Source of the DNA: JAHBTB01 sp964451255
GTDB lineage: Bacteria > Armatimonadota > Fimbriimonadia > Fimbriimonadales > Fimbriimonadaceae
Length of the DNA stretch: 64,000 nucleotides
Assembly: GCA_964451255.1 (NCBI GenBank)
Contig: CAYVHL010000007.1
Span: forward strand, 55,456-119,455
Reading direction: 5' to 3'
Part shown: positions 44,175-52,783 of the stretch, one piece after another
Layout of the letters: each line of letters starts with the position of its first letter
Numbering within the stretch: position 1 is the first letter of the stretch
The notes under the pieces: generated by a model
What the model was told of the DNA's origin: nothing
Databases searched by the model: none
The model's input: only the letters and a program-made list of their open reading frames with translations
Position numbers and translations under genes: made by a program

Positions 44175-45992
44175 ATGAGCCCTGTCACCATGGACGCCTC
44201 GGCTAAAGGCGTCTGTTGGGATTTGTCCGCCCTATTCGCCACCCCCGACGACCCCAACATCGCCACGACGTGGGAGGTGGTCCATCAGCGGGCGGACGAG
44301 TTTGTAGCGCGTTACCGGGAGAAGGTGGGGACGCTTTCTGCACCGGAGTTGGCGGCAGCCATCCGAGAGGAAGAGTCCATTCAAAATGAGTCGGCGAAGC
44401 CGATCATTTTCGCGCACCTCCTCTTCGCCGCCGACACCAGCGACCCCTCGATCGGCGCCTTCCTCCAGACTCAGACTGAACAGTCGACCGCGCTCAGGGT
44501 CAAGTTGATGTTCTTCGACCTGGAAATCCAGGCGATCGACGACACACGCGTCGAGGCGCTCAAGTCAGACCCCAGCCTTGCCGCGTACCGACACCACCTT
44601 GACGTCATTCGGGCGTACACACCCCACATGCTCAGCGAGGTTGAGGAGGTTCTGCTAGAGGAGTGCGCAAACGTCGGGACGCGGGCTTGGGTCCGGCTTC
44701 ACGACGAGGTCACCGCCAACCACGAGTACACCTACACCGACCCAGCGACCGGCGAGACGAGCATCGAGACCGAGCAGGAGATTCTGGAGAAGCTACGGCA
44801 CGCTGACAGGACTGTGCGCATCGCCGCCGCCGACGCCTTTTCCTCTGGCCTCGGTTCCATGAAGCGGGTCATCACCTACGTTTACAACACCTTGCTTGCT
44901 GACAAGAAGCTGGAAGACCGGCTGCGTGGCTTCGAGTCCGCCGAAGAAAGCAGGCATCTTTCCAACGAACTCGACAAGTCGACGGTCGACATTGTGATGC
45001 GGCTGTGTAAGCAACGGAGCGACCTCGTCGAGCGCTACTACATGGTCAAAAAGGACATCCTAGGGCTGGACAGGCTTACCCACGTCGACCGATACGCCCC
45101 ATTGTTTGAGACGAAAGAGCAAGTGCCCTGGGACAAAGCTCGCCAGATCGTTATTGACAGCTTCGCGTCGTTCCATCCCGAAATGGCGAACCGTGCTGAC
45201 GAGTTCTTCACCAAAAGGTGGATCGACGCCGAACCTCGGAATGGAAAGACAGGTGGCGCGTTTTGTTCATATCTGACACCCGACCTGCACCCGGTCGTAC
45301 TCATGTCCTACCTCGGCAGTCTGGACAATGTGGAGACGCTTGCCCATGAGCTTGGCCACGGCGTCCACGCATCCTTGAGCCGCGAGCAGTCGCCCTTCAA
45401 CTATCACGGCACTTTGCCGCTAGCAGAGTTGGCCTCGATCTTTGGCGAGATGATCGTCTTCGAAAGGCTGGTCGGACAAGTCGGAACCCGTGACAAGCTG
45501 GCCCTTTATGCCGGGAAAATCGAGGGGATCTTTGCCTCGGTCCATCGGCAGGCCGCCATGTTCCGGTTCGAGCAACGGTGCCATCAAGCGCGCCGCGAGT
45601 CCGGCGAGTTGACCACCGAGCAATTCGGCGACATATGGCAGGAAGAGATCCAGTCCATGTTCGGGAAGGGCGTCACGCTCGAAGACCAGCACCGGGCATG
45701 GTGGATGTACGTAGGTCACTTCTTCCACACGCCCTTTTACGTCTACGCCTATTCGTTCGGCGAACTCCTGACACTGTCAGTCTATGAACTGGCCAGAAAG
45801 GGCGGCAAAGAGTTCGCAGACAGGTATCTGGATGTCCTTCGCCTTGGTGGCTCGCGGACACCGCAAGAGCTCATGGCCGCTCTGGGCGTGGATCTGCGGT
45901 CTGAGACCTTCTGGCAAGGTGGTTTCGAAGCGATCAACCGTTTGGTCAGCACCTTCGAATCCCTTTGGGCGGAAGTCAAGGCCACAGGCTGA
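44175..45992 (+). CDS. pepF: M3 family oligoendopeptidase F
   Basis: 605 residues. The zinc site is H391-E-L-G-H in LAHELGHGVH, with the downstream Glu in the ASIFGE helix. WDLSALF and the C-terminal YVYAYSFGELLTLSVY block are typical of PepF. It cleaves short peptides in the cytoplasm. Its start sits 6 nt after TAGAAT, and a perfect hairpin follows the stop. Confidence 0.94.
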   Translation: MSPVTMDASAKGVCWDLSALFATPDDPNIATTWEVVHQRADEFVARYREKVGTLSAPELAAAIREEESIQNESAKPIIFAHLLFAADTSDPSIGAFLQTQTEQSTALRVKLMFFDLEIQAIDDTRVEALKSDPSLAAYRHHLDVIRAYTPHMLSEVEEVLLEECANVGTRAWVRLHDEVTANHEYTYTDPATGETSIETEQEILEKLRHADRTVRIAAADAFSSGLGSMKRVITYVYNTLLADKKLEDRLRGFESAEESRHLSNELDKSTVDIVMRLCKQRSDLVERYYMVKKDILGLDRLTHVDRYAPLFETKEQVPWDKARQIVIDSFASFHPEMANRADEFFTKRWIDAEPRNGKTGGAFCSYLTPDLHPVVLMSYLGSLDNVETLAHELGHGVHASLSREQSPFNYHGTLPLAELASIFGEMIVFERLVGQVGTRDKLALYAGKIEGIFASVHRQAAMFRFEQRCHQARRESGELTTEQFGDIWQEEIQSMFGKGVTLEDQHRAWWMYVGHFFHTPFYVYAYSFGELLTLSVYELARKGGKEFADRYLDVLRLGGSRTPQELMAALGVDLRSETFWQGGFEAINRLVSTFESLWAEVKATG

Positions 45993-45998
45993 CGCAAC

Positions 45999-46037
45999 GC
46001 ACCCCTTGCTTCGCCTGTTCCGGCGGGCAAGGGGTGC
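45999..46037. terminator. Hairpin between pepF and the cytochrome gene
   Basis: GCACCCCTTGC (45999-46009) pairs perfectly with GCAAGGGGTGC (46027-46037). It lies between convergent genes and has no T-tract, so it is probably a bidirectional terminator or 3'-end structure. Confidence 0.6.
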
Positions 46038-46065
46038 GACTCCTAACGAAAGTGAACGAGCGCGC

Positions 46066-46461
46066 TTACTTCGCGCCTTGTTCGATCCAAGTCTTGATCA
46101 AAGCGATCGTCTTGTTGTCAAGCGGCTTCGGTCCGGGCGGCATCCGGCGGACACGCTTGCCCTCTTCGGTGGCCTTGTCGCCAGACACGGCCCGATAGAT
46201 CAGGCTGTTTTCAGGCTTCTTCAAGTCGATCGCACCCTTTGTTGCCTTGATGTGCTCAAGGGTGTCTAGGTGGACTCCGGCCTTGGCGTACTGGCCCGTG
46301 TGACAACCGGCACAGTTCTTCTTCAGAACAGGGGCGATGTTCTCGGCATAGGTGACCTTTTCGACCTTCTGCTCCTGCTGGTGGGCGAAGGCAGGTGAGA
46401 CGACAAGCATGGCGGCGACCGCCGACAGTGCTACCAGCGGTGCGAAGAACGGACTTTTCAT
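46066..46461 (-). CDS. Exported c-type cytochrome domain protein
   Basis: 131 residues from ATG 46461 (the 5-codon longer frame has no support). A signal peptide (FFAPLVALSAVAAMLVVSPAFA) is followed by a single heme motif C-A-G-C-H in LKKNCAGCHTG, then RMPPGPKPLD with a likely axial Met. The layout resembles the cytochrome domain common in Planctomycetes (PSCyt1-like). Electron partner unknown. Confidence 0.82.
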   Translation of the reverse strand: MKSPFFAPLVALSAVAAMLVVSPAFAHQQEQKVEKVTYAENIAPVLKKNCAGCHTGQYAKAGVHLDTLEHIKATKGAIDLKKPENSLIYRAVSGDKATEEGKRVRRMPPGPKPLDNKTIALIKTWIEQGAK

Positions 46462-46513
46462 GGTTCCAACTAACAATGACGCGAAATGGAGTGGAAAGTT
46501 ACATAGAAATAAC

Positions 46514-47584
46514 CTAAGGGAATGCTGGCTCGTTCGGCCTCGGTAGGCGCAGTTCCACCGGCAAGAGGGGCTCGAGCGGGCTGCCGGGCAGAAGCTGGTA
46601 CCAATATGCCGTGCTGGAATAGTCGTTCGAAAGCTTGTTGGCGTGACCGTGTTCGATGCTCACCCGGATCGACTTTTCAAAGCGGATAGGGTCTTCGATG
46701 TGGTAGCGATAGACAGAGTTCTTCCCCTTCCAATGCCATTCCTTGTTTCCTGAGTTCAAGATGATGCCGTGGTAGGGTGCCGAGTACTCCGTCGTCGGCC
46801 CGAAGGCCGTGCACACATAGTCCTCCGTGCCCGTGCCGTGTAACCGAGGCGGCCAAGGCTCGCCGTCGATGACGACCATGTCGTCGCCCTCGCCGTACCA
46901 GTCGTTGCCCTGCCGTTGGAAGCAGTCGATGTCCAGATGGCAACCGACATAGACTCCGCTGCCCTTGGCTTCGAGGACAAGGTAGTTGTCCTTGTCGCTC
47001 AGGTTCGGGTTTTGCCGCCAGACGTCCAGGTAGTTCTCTGGCCCGAGCTTTTCCTTGAGCCAGCCGGAAGTCGGGTTCTCCCGCCGCCATTGCGTGTGGA
47101 ATCGGGCGACGTCGGGCCCGAAGGGTGATCCGTACTCCTCGTAGTCGATATAGAAGTACACGTTCACCGCCATGTCGCCCTGGTTCTCCAGCGTCACCTC
47201 GGCAGTGTCAAACGGCATCGGCCACCAGCAGTTCATGCCACGGCCATCCTCGGGCGACATTTGGAGGGGGAGGCTGACGAAGTTCTTCAGGACGCCGTGC
47301 CCGACGCCGAAGAAGTCACCGACCGGGCACTCGACCGACGGATGGCCCTGTCCGTCCCACCAAGCCCTCAAGACGAGCTTGCGCGGAAAGGTGTCGTCGT
47401 TCCCCACCGTCATCCAGATGTGCTTGACACACCCAGGCTTGTCCGCGGCCAAGAGCGTGACGGTCTGCCCGGGCCTGACAACCCACCAGTCCTCGTTGCC
47501 GCCCGACGTGTCCCAACTGCTGCTGCGCATGGAACGGTACTGGCGGAGGAATGGCAGTTGGCCGAGCGACGTGGGGCCGATCAT
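46514..47584 (-). CDS. DUF2961 / glycoside hydrolase family 172 protein, second copy
   Basis: 356 residues from ATG 47584. Motifs match the paralogue at 9934: VKHIWMTV, WWDGQGHPSVECPVGDFFG, FYIDYEEYG, YGEGDDMVVIDG and GTGTEDYVCTAFG. No signal peptide. The 48-codon longer frame overlaps the divergent oxidoreductase gene and was rejected in favour of a start 7 nt after CAAAAT. Likely acts on fructo- or arabinofuranosides; the neighbouring Gfo/Idh enzyme may act on the released sugar. Confidence 0.87.
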   Translation of the reverse strand: MIGPTSLGQLPFLRQYRSMRSSSWDTSGGNEDWWVVRPGQTVTLLAADKPGCVKHIWMTVGNDDTFPRKLVLRAWWDGQGHPSVECPVGDFFGVGHGVLKNFVSLPLQMSPEDGRGMNCWWPMPFDTAEVTLENQGDMAVNVYFYIDYEEYGSPFGPDVARFHTQWRRENPTSGWLKEKLGPENYLDVWRQNPNLSDKDNYLVLEAKGSGVYVGCHLDIDCFQRQGNDWYGEGDDMVVIDGEPWPPRLHGTGTEDYVCTAFGPTTEYSAPYHGIILNSGNKEWHWKGKNSVYRYHIEDPIRFEKSIRVSIEHGHANKLSNDYSSTAYWYQLLPGSPLEPLLPVELRLPRPNEPAFP

Positions 47585-47591
47585 GCCCCCC

Positions 47592-47597
47592 ATTTTG
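47592..47597 (-). promoter_or_regulatory. -10-like box of the second GH172 gene
   Basis: Minus-strand CAAAAT, 7-nt spacer, ATG 47584. Confidence 0.4.
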
Positions 47598-47623
47598 GAT
47601 CGCAAGGAGGTACACACGCACGG

Positions 47624-48757
47624 ATGGCGGCACGAAAGCTCGGAGTCGGCGTCTTGGGCCTGCACGAGGGCCGGACGCTCCTTGTCGGCCTCACCCATTC
47701 CGTCCCGGACAGCGTCAGCCACGGACACCGGCTAGCAGACGGCGAGACCGGTCGCGTCCGATACTGTCAAGCGGTAGCAGGGTGTGATCTCAAGGCGGAA
47801 AAGATCGCCGCCTGCCGGGCTGTCTGCCCCGACCTCTTCTATACCGGTGATTACGCCGAGATGCTCGCCAGGCCAGAAGTCGACGTCGTCGTCATCTACA
47901 CTCCGGACTCTCTCCATGCCGAACACATTGAACAGGCGATGCGGGCCGGCAAGGACGTCGTCTGCACCAAGCCCCTGGTGAACAGCATCGAGGGCGCAGC
48001 CAGGATCGTCAGGGCCGCAAAGGAGACTGGGAGGCGTCTGATGGTCGGCCAGAGCACGCGGTTCTTCGAGCCCTTCCGCCACCAGCGGGCGGCCTTCGAG
48101 CGGGGCGAGCTTGGCCAGGTCGAGTTCGTCGACGCCCAGTACACACACCGTATGGACTGGTACTACGAGAAAAGCCCCTGGGTCAAAGACACGACCGATT
48201 GGATCTTTCTAGGTCTCAGCCACCCGATCGACCTCGTGCGCTGGTACCTCGGCGAAATCACTTCGGTGTCGGCCGTGTCTTTCCGTTCGGCGCTGGCCAC
48301 CGAGTGGGACGCCAAGAGCCACGATGTTTACAGCGTCCAGTTCACTGCGAAAGACGGCCGGATCGGAAGAGCCTTCGGCCACTATGGCCTGCACGAACTG
48401 CCTACCGCCCGCAACTGCATAGAACTGGTCCTCTATGGCGACAAGGGCACCAGCCAGGCGCAGTACCACGACATGCGCTATCGGCACACGGGGAGAGGGG
48501 GTGAGGAGGTCACAGAAGACTTCTTGTACGCGAAGCGCGGCTACTACTTCGACAACGAAGTCCACGGCATGCACTTCGGCGAGTTCGCCAACTACACCGA
48601 CGCGTTCTGTCGGGCCCTGGTCGAGGGCACATCCTGTTCTCCCGACATACAGGAGGGCATCGACGTCTACTGCCTCATGGAGGCGGCGCGAGTCTCCGCC
48701 CGGGAAGGGCGTCCGGTCAAGCCCGCAGAAATACGGGCTTTGATCCCGGAAATGTGA
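47624..48757 (+). CDS. Gfo/Idh/MocA family oxidoreductase
   Basis: 377 residues. A Rossmann fold opens with KLGVGVLGLHEGRTLL; VVIYTPDSLHAEH and the catalytic-Lys block CTKPL follow. The C-terminal alpha/beta domain has HPIDLVRWYLGE. It should oxidise or reduce a sugar or cyclitol with NAD(P). The start was placed at ATG 47624 by protein homology; a perfect AAGGAGG lies 13 nt upstream, a long spacing. Divergent from the GH172 gene. Confidence 0.88.
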   Translation: MAARKLGVGVLGLHEGRTLLVGLTHSVPDSVSHGHRLADGETGRVRYCQAVAGCDLKAEKIAACRAVCPDLFYTGDYAEMLARPEVDVVVIYTPDSLHAEHIEQAMRAGKDVVCTKPLVNSIEGAARIVRAAKETGRRLMVGQSTRFFEPFRHQRAAFERGELGQVEFVDAQYTHRMDWYYEKSPWVKDTTDWIFLGLSHPIDLVRWYLGEITSVSAVSFRSALATEWDAKSHDVYSVQFTAKDGRIGRAFGHYGLHELPTARNCIELVLYGDKGTSQAQYHDMRYRHTGRGGEEVTEDFLYAKRGYYFDNEVHGMHFGEFANYTDAFCRALVEGTSCSPDIQEGIDVYCLMEAARVSAREGRPVKPAEIRALIPEM

Positions 48758-48774
48758 TAGGTTTGGCGAGATTC

Positions 48775-48793
48775 CGGCCAACGCGGTTGGCCG
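48775..48793 (+). terminator. Hairpin after the Gfo/Idh gene
   Basis: CGGCCAAC-GCG-GTTGGCCG, a perfect 8-bp stem 18 nt after the stop. No T-run follows. Confidence 0.5.
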
Positions 48794-48846
48794 TGGTTGT
48801 AACCTGACACGACCCTCTGTCGATTGGGGCGGCCGGGGGTCTTTGC

Positions 48847-49689
48847 ATGGATTCAAACGCCTTGATGTTCGGTCTCGGAATTGGCGCGATTGTGACGATC
48901 GTCGTCGGGACCGCTTTCGTTTGGGCGGCCTCACGCAAAGAAGAAGCCGTTCTCCGTGGGCGCATCGCCAAGCTTGAGGCAGAACGGTCGCAGATACCGA
49001 TCGCAACCAGCCCGGGGCAACCGACCGTCGAACCCGAGACGCGGGCGACGCTCATGGCCGAGCTAGGAGAAGCCACCGTCGCCATGACCCAGCTCCGTCG
49101 GAAGACGGCGGACTACGATGCACTCAAGGAAGAGGTCGAAGAACTCCGTGCGGCCGTCGCGGACGCGGATCGAACGCGGGCGGAGCTTGACATCGCCCGG
49201 GCCCAAATCCAGCGTCTTCGAGAGGATCTAGCCCGGGCCAGCGCGGAGGCGGCCGCGCTCGGAAGCGAGAACGCCCGTCAAAAGGTAGACCTCGCTTCAC
49301 AGCAAGAGCGACTTGCTGCGGTGGAGCGGACCACCGCTACACTTCTGACCCAGTTGAAGTCTGGGCCGCAAAGTGAAGTAGTCGAGCTAGTCCAGGCTCA
49401 GGTGGAAGAAGAACGGTTGCAGCCCATCGACCCGACGACGGTCGCGGCCGTCACCTTCGCACCGTTGACGCCTGCGCCGAAGCCAGACGACGGGGGCGGC
49501 GCGGATCCGCTCGGTCAGATACCTGGCGTCGGCCCCGTGTTCGAAAAGAAGCTTTGGGACGCCGGCATCCGCACCTTCCAAGACCTCGCAGGTAGTTCAC
49601 CCGAAACCGTCCTCGCGGTCATCAAGCCCGAGCACTGGCAGCAGATCGAACCCGAGCTTTGGATTGCTGAGGCCCTCGCGCGATCATAG
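48847..49689 (+). CDS. Membrane-anchored coiled-coil protein with C-terminal helix-hairpin-helix
   Basis: 280 residues. An N-terminal membrane helix (FGLGIGAIVTIVVGTAFVWAA) leads to a long coiled coil (about 35-185, heptad-like Leu/Ala with many Glu/Arg). After a Pro-rich linker, a C-terminal helix-hairpin-helix domain (LGQIPGVGPVFEKKLWDAGIRT) appears. Similar C-terminal domains occur in proteins annotated as predicted flap-endonuclease-like or DUF4332; here no nuclease residues can be pointed out. Role unknown. Confidence 0.72.
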   Translation: MDSNALMFGLGIGAIVTIVVGTAFVWAASRKEEAVLRGRIAKLEAERSQIPIATSPGQPTVEPETRATLMAELGEATVAMTQLRRKTADYDALKEEVEELRAAVADADRTRAELDIARAQIQRLREDLARASAEAAALGSENARQKVDLASQQERLAAVERTTATLLTQLKSGPQSEVVELVQAQVEEERLQPIDPTTVAAVTFAPLTPAPKPDDGGGADPLGQIPGVGPVFEKKLWDAGIRTFQDLAGSSPETVLAVIKPEHWQQIEPELWIAEALARS

Positions 49690-49787
49690 GAGCCTTTCCG
49701 AGCCTCTCGGAACTGTCGGCTTGCCCGAGACAAACGCTTCTCACTAAAGCGGCGATAAAAAGATGGAACTATGGGCACTTGGCCATT

Positions 49788-49793
49788 CACAAT
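49788..49793 (+). promoter_or_regulatory. -10-like box of the small membrane protein gene
   Basis: CACAAT ends 6 nt before ATG 49800 and supports it over TTG 49779. Confidence 0.45.
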
Positions 49794-49799
49794 ACGCCG

Positions 49800-50285
49800 A
49801 TGGGTTCGACACCGCCGCCTCCTATGCCTCCTGAGCCGCCGCCCGAGTTCGTCCCATACCCTCGGAACAGCTCGAAGGCCACGCTGGAGCAATTTGACGC
49901 CCTACTTCATGCCTTCAAGACCTGCAACACCACGTTCGGGTTGGTTGTCTTGACCAACGTCGTTTTCTTCGGTCTTGGCCTGTTCATCAGGGACAGCACC
50001 CTTTCCATTGCGACCCTGATCTGCAACGTCGCCATCGGCGCGGCGATAGTGATGCGGGGAGCAAGGGTCTACGCCAAAGCGACAGGGAAAAACGTTGCGG
50101 CGGCGATCGTGATCGGGGGTGTTTCAGTGATGGTCCCTTGCATGTTCATCATCGCTTTGGTCGTCACCCAACAGGACTTGATCGGCAGGCTCAGGGGTTT
50201 CGGATTGAAGTACGGCTTCTTCGGCTTCAGAAAGCACGAGGTCGCGCTCGTGCGGAGCCAACTCGCCTCACAATCCCAGTCTTGA
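49800..50285 (+). CDS. Membrane protein of unknown function
   Basis: 161 residues from ATG 49800. A Pro-rich N-terminus (PPPPMPPEPPPEF) is followed by three hydrophobic helices (TTFGLVVLTNVVFFGLGLF, IATLICNVAIGAAIVM, AAIVIGGVSVMVPCMFIIALVV). A short soluble tail rich in aromatic residues and Gly (FGLKYGFFGFRK) ends it. No family recognised. Confidence 0.6.
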   Translation: MGSTPPPPMPPEPPPEFVPYPRNSSKATLEQFDALLHAFKTCNTTFGLVVLTNVVFFGLGLFIRDSTLSIATLICNVAIGAAIVMRGARVYAKATGKNVAAAIVIGGVSVMVPCMFIIALVVTQQDLIGRLRGFGLKYGFFGFRKHEVALVRSQLASQSQS

Positions 50286-50337
50286 CGATGGGCACAGTCG
50301 TCCAGAGCCCGCAACCGTAGCCTGGCCGCCCCCGTGG

Positions 50338-50343
50338 TAGATT
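50338..50343 (+). promoter_or_regulatory. -10-like box of the Ycf46-like gene
   Basis: TAGATT ends 10 nt before ATG 50354. Confidence 0.4.
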
Positions 50344-50353
50344 GGGAAGCCGC

Positions 50354-51853
50354 ATGGACCCCACGCGCGAAATCGAAGTCCTCATCCGAGCCAAGTACCC
50401 CATCGTCTCGGTCGTCAGTTGGGAAGAGCGTCGCGTGGAGGCGGCCGTCCAGGACGTCGCCAAGCGGCTAGGCCGCGACGTCCACACCTGGAGCGTGACC
50501 CAGGGCATGCGCCCTGCCGTAACCCGCGCCGGAACCGTCCCGAAGGCCAGCAACCTGCCCGGCGAACTGGAAGCCTTGGCGCAAGTCCACGAAGCGCCCG
50601 AGTTCACCCTGTTCGTCCTACGAGACTTCCACCCCTACATGAAGGACTCGCGGGTCGTCCGGCTCCTCCGCGACTTGGCCGCCCGACTGCGCGGACGAAG
50701 TCAGACCCTGGTGTTGATCTCCCCCGTCCTCACCCTGCCCACCGAACTCGAGAAGGACGTCACCGTCTTGGAGTTCCCGCTCCCCACTGCCGACGACATC
50801 CAGAAGCAGATCGACGACGTCATCGCCGCGATGAAGGACAACCCGAGCGTCGACGTCAAGCTCAAACCCGAAGACCGAGAGGCCCTCGTCCACAGCGCCC
50901 AGGGCCTGACCGCCGACGAGATCGAGAGCGCCCTGGCCCGTAGCCTGGTCGAGGTCAAGAAGCTCGCCGTCGACCAGATCATCGAGGAAAAGAAGCAGAT
51001 CGTCCGCAAAACCGGGATCCTGGAGTTCTATCCCAGTTCGAGCAACCTGAACGACGTCGGTGGGCTCGACCTGCTCAAGGAGTGGCTGGTGACCCGGAGC
51101 AAGAGCTTCACCGACAAGGCCCGCGAATTCGGGATACCTTGGCCCAAGGGGATACTCATCATCGGCGTCCAAGGCGGCGGCAAGTCGCTTGTCGCCAAAG
51201 CGGTCAGCACGGCCTGGAACCTGCCGATGCTCAAGCTGGACGTCGGCCGAATATTTGGCAGCCTGGTCGGCCAAAGCGAGGAGAACATGCGCCGGGCCAT
51301 CCGTATCGCCGAGAGCCTGGCCCCTTGCGTGCTTTGGATCGACGAACTCGAGAAAGGTTTCGCCGGGGCGGGGGGCAGCGGCGTCAGCGACAGCGGCACC
51401 ACCGCCCGCGTGTTCAGCACCTTCCTGACCTGGATGCAAGAGAAGTCCAAGCCGGTGTTTCTCATCGCCACAGGCAACGATGTGAGCGCCTTGCCGCCTG
51501 AGCTTCTTCGCAAGGGCCGGTTCGACGAGATATTCTTTGTCGACCTCCCCGACCTTGAGGGTCGAAAGGACATCTTCAAGATCCACTTGAAGAAGCGAGA
51601 CCGAGACCCGAAGAAGTTCAAAGTGGAAGAACTGGCGGAACTGACCCACGGGTTCAGCGGAGCTGAGATCGAACAAGTCGTCGTCGGCGCGTTGAACGAG
51701 GCTTTCTTTGACGACAAACAACTCACGACCAAGTACCTGGCCGACGAGGCCAAGGCGCAGGTCCCCCTCAGCCGCATGATGGCCGAGGACATCATGGGTC
51801 TGCGCGAATGGGCGAAACTGCGGGCCAGGCCCAGCGCCAAGCACACCGACTAA
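50354..51853 (+). CDS. Ycf46-like AAA+ ATPase
   Basis: 499 residues. The N-terminal half (about 1-230) matches the Ycf46 architecture (EIEVLIRAKYPIVSVVSWEE). The AAA+ core has K277 in Walker A GVQGGGKSLVAKA, D330-E331 in Walker B VLWIDELEKGF, an arginine-finger region LLRKGRFDEIF and HGFSGAEIEQVV. Ycf46 is found in plastids and cyanobacteria, where it has been linked to inorganic carbon use, and also scattered in other bacteria. Its client here is unknown. The next gene is an unknown protein 26 nt downstream. Confidence 0.85.
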   Translation: MDPTREIEVLIRAKYPIVSVVSWEERRVEAAVQDVAKRLGRDVHTWSVTQGMRPAVTRAGTVPKASNLPGELEALAQVHEAPEFTLFVLRDFHPYMKDSRVVRLLRDLAARLRGRSQTLVLISPVLTLPTELEKDVTVLEFPLPTADDIQKQIDDVIAAMKDNPSVDVKLKPEDREALVHSAQGLTADEIESALARSLVEVKKLAVDQIIEEKKQIVRKTGILEFYPSSSNLNDVGGLDLLKEWLVTRSKSFTDKAREFGIPWPKGILIIGVQGGGKSLVAKAVSTAWNLPMLKLDVGRIFGSLVGQSEENMRRAIRIAESLAPCVLWIDELEKGFAGAGGSGVSDSGTTARVFSTFLTWMQEKSKPVFLIATGNDVSALPPELLRKGRFDEIFFVDLPDLEGRKDIFKIHLKKRDRDPKKFKVEELAELTHGFSGAEIEQVVVGALNEAFFDDKQLTTKYLADEAKAQVPLSRMMAEDIMGLREWAKLRARPSAKHTD

Positions 51854-51865
51854 CCTAAGAGCCTT

Positions 51866-51871
51866 CACAAT
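51866..51871 (+). promoter_or_regulatory. -10-like box of the 51880 gene
   Basis: CACAAT ends 8 nt before ATG 51880 and only 2 nt before ATG 51874; the spacing favours the second ATG. Confidence 0.4.
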
Positions 51872-51879
51872 AGATGCGG

Positions 51880-52776
51880 ATGGGCCGCACCTTGATGGTC
51901 GGTGACCGCCAGCACAGCTGGCGCGAGTGGGCCCGCACGAACGCGGCGGGCCGCGACCACCTTGTCCTAGACCCGGCCTGCGCCGACTACGGCCCGCCGA
52001 GCAGGCTCTTGCTCGTGCGCGACGGCAAAGTGGCCGCATGGGCCCACGTCGGGTCGGTGGACCCCTTGCGCGACCCCGTGTCCTTGGTCTCCGGCGCGGC
52101 CCGGTTGCTGCGCATGTCAGGGAACGGCGCGGTCGTACAACTCTTTCCCTGGCGGGAGTCGCCGTTGGGACGCCATGTGGCCTTGGCCCTCGGGCAACTG
52201 GTGGCCCCAGATAGAGTCTTGGTTCCCAGCGGCACTGGATTGGAGTCTGAGCCCTGGCCAGTCGGCGCCGAGGTCGTCTCCTTGCCCGAATCCTTTCCCC
52301 AGATGGTTCAGGAAGCCCAACGCCGGGCCCAGTGGATCGACCTGATGGAGAACGCCGAGCCGCATAAGCTCGATCTCTCCCACGTCAAGGTGACCGGCGC
52401 CCGATTCGGGAGCGGCTCCGGCCTCGACCAAGACAGGGCGGGCTGCTACGCGGAATCCTCGGGTGGGGTCCTCCTCATGGTCACCGACCACCCCATGGGC
52501 GACGCCGAAGTCGGCCGAGCTATGGACCTTGTCGGGGCGAACCGGTCGCAAATCGTCGCCCCATCCAACTATGCTGGGCTTGTTTGCTCCTTTGCCAACC
52601 AGGACGGCGAAGACTTCGGGCTGGGCATCGTCCAGTCGATCGACTTCGACCGCTTGATCGCCGACGTCCGTGCCCTGGCCGTCGCGCCGTCGCCGGTGCG
52701 CATCCTCAAGCTCGGGACGCTGCGGGTGGACGGGGTAGGCAAAGAGATCGGAGACCTCAAACCATGGGCGGTATAA
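51880..52776 (+). CDS. Protein of unknown function
   Basis: 298 residues from ATG 51880 (ATG 51874 adds two). No signal peptide or membrane helix. The N-terminal half (SRLLLVRDGKVAAWAHVG, VVQLFPWRESPLGRHVALALG) and the late block DLVGANRSQIVAPSNYAGLV resemble acyl-CoA N-acyltransferase (GNAT)-like folds, but no family was assigned. Its TAA stop lies inside the -10-like box of the next gene. Confidence 0.55.
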   Translation: MGRTLMVGDRQHSWREWARTNAAGRDHLVLDPACADYGPPSRLLLVRDGKVAAWAHVGSVDPLRDPVSLVSGAARLLRMSGNGAVVQLFPWRESPLGRHVALALGQLVAPDRVLVPSGTGLESEPWPVGAEVVSLPESFPQMVQEAQRRAQWIDLMENAEPHKLDLSHVKVTGARFGSGSGLDQDRAGCYAESSGGVLLMVTDHPMGDAEVGRAMDLVGANRSQIVAPSNYAGLVCSFANQDGEDFGLGIVQSIDFDRLIADVRALAVAPSPVRILKLGTLRVDGVGKEIGDLKPWAV

Positions 52777-52777
52777 C
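52772..52777 (+). promoter_or_regulatory. -10-like box overlapping a stop codon
   Basis: TATAAC ends 6 nt before ATG 52784. The TAA stop of the preceding gene is bases 52774-52776 of this hexamer. Confidence 0.5.
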
Positions 52778-52783
52778 GATCTG

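Noticed and set aside
50618..52039. 473-codon minus-strand open frame
   Set aside because: It is a shadow of the Ycf46-like gene; composition is typical of antisense GC-rich frames.
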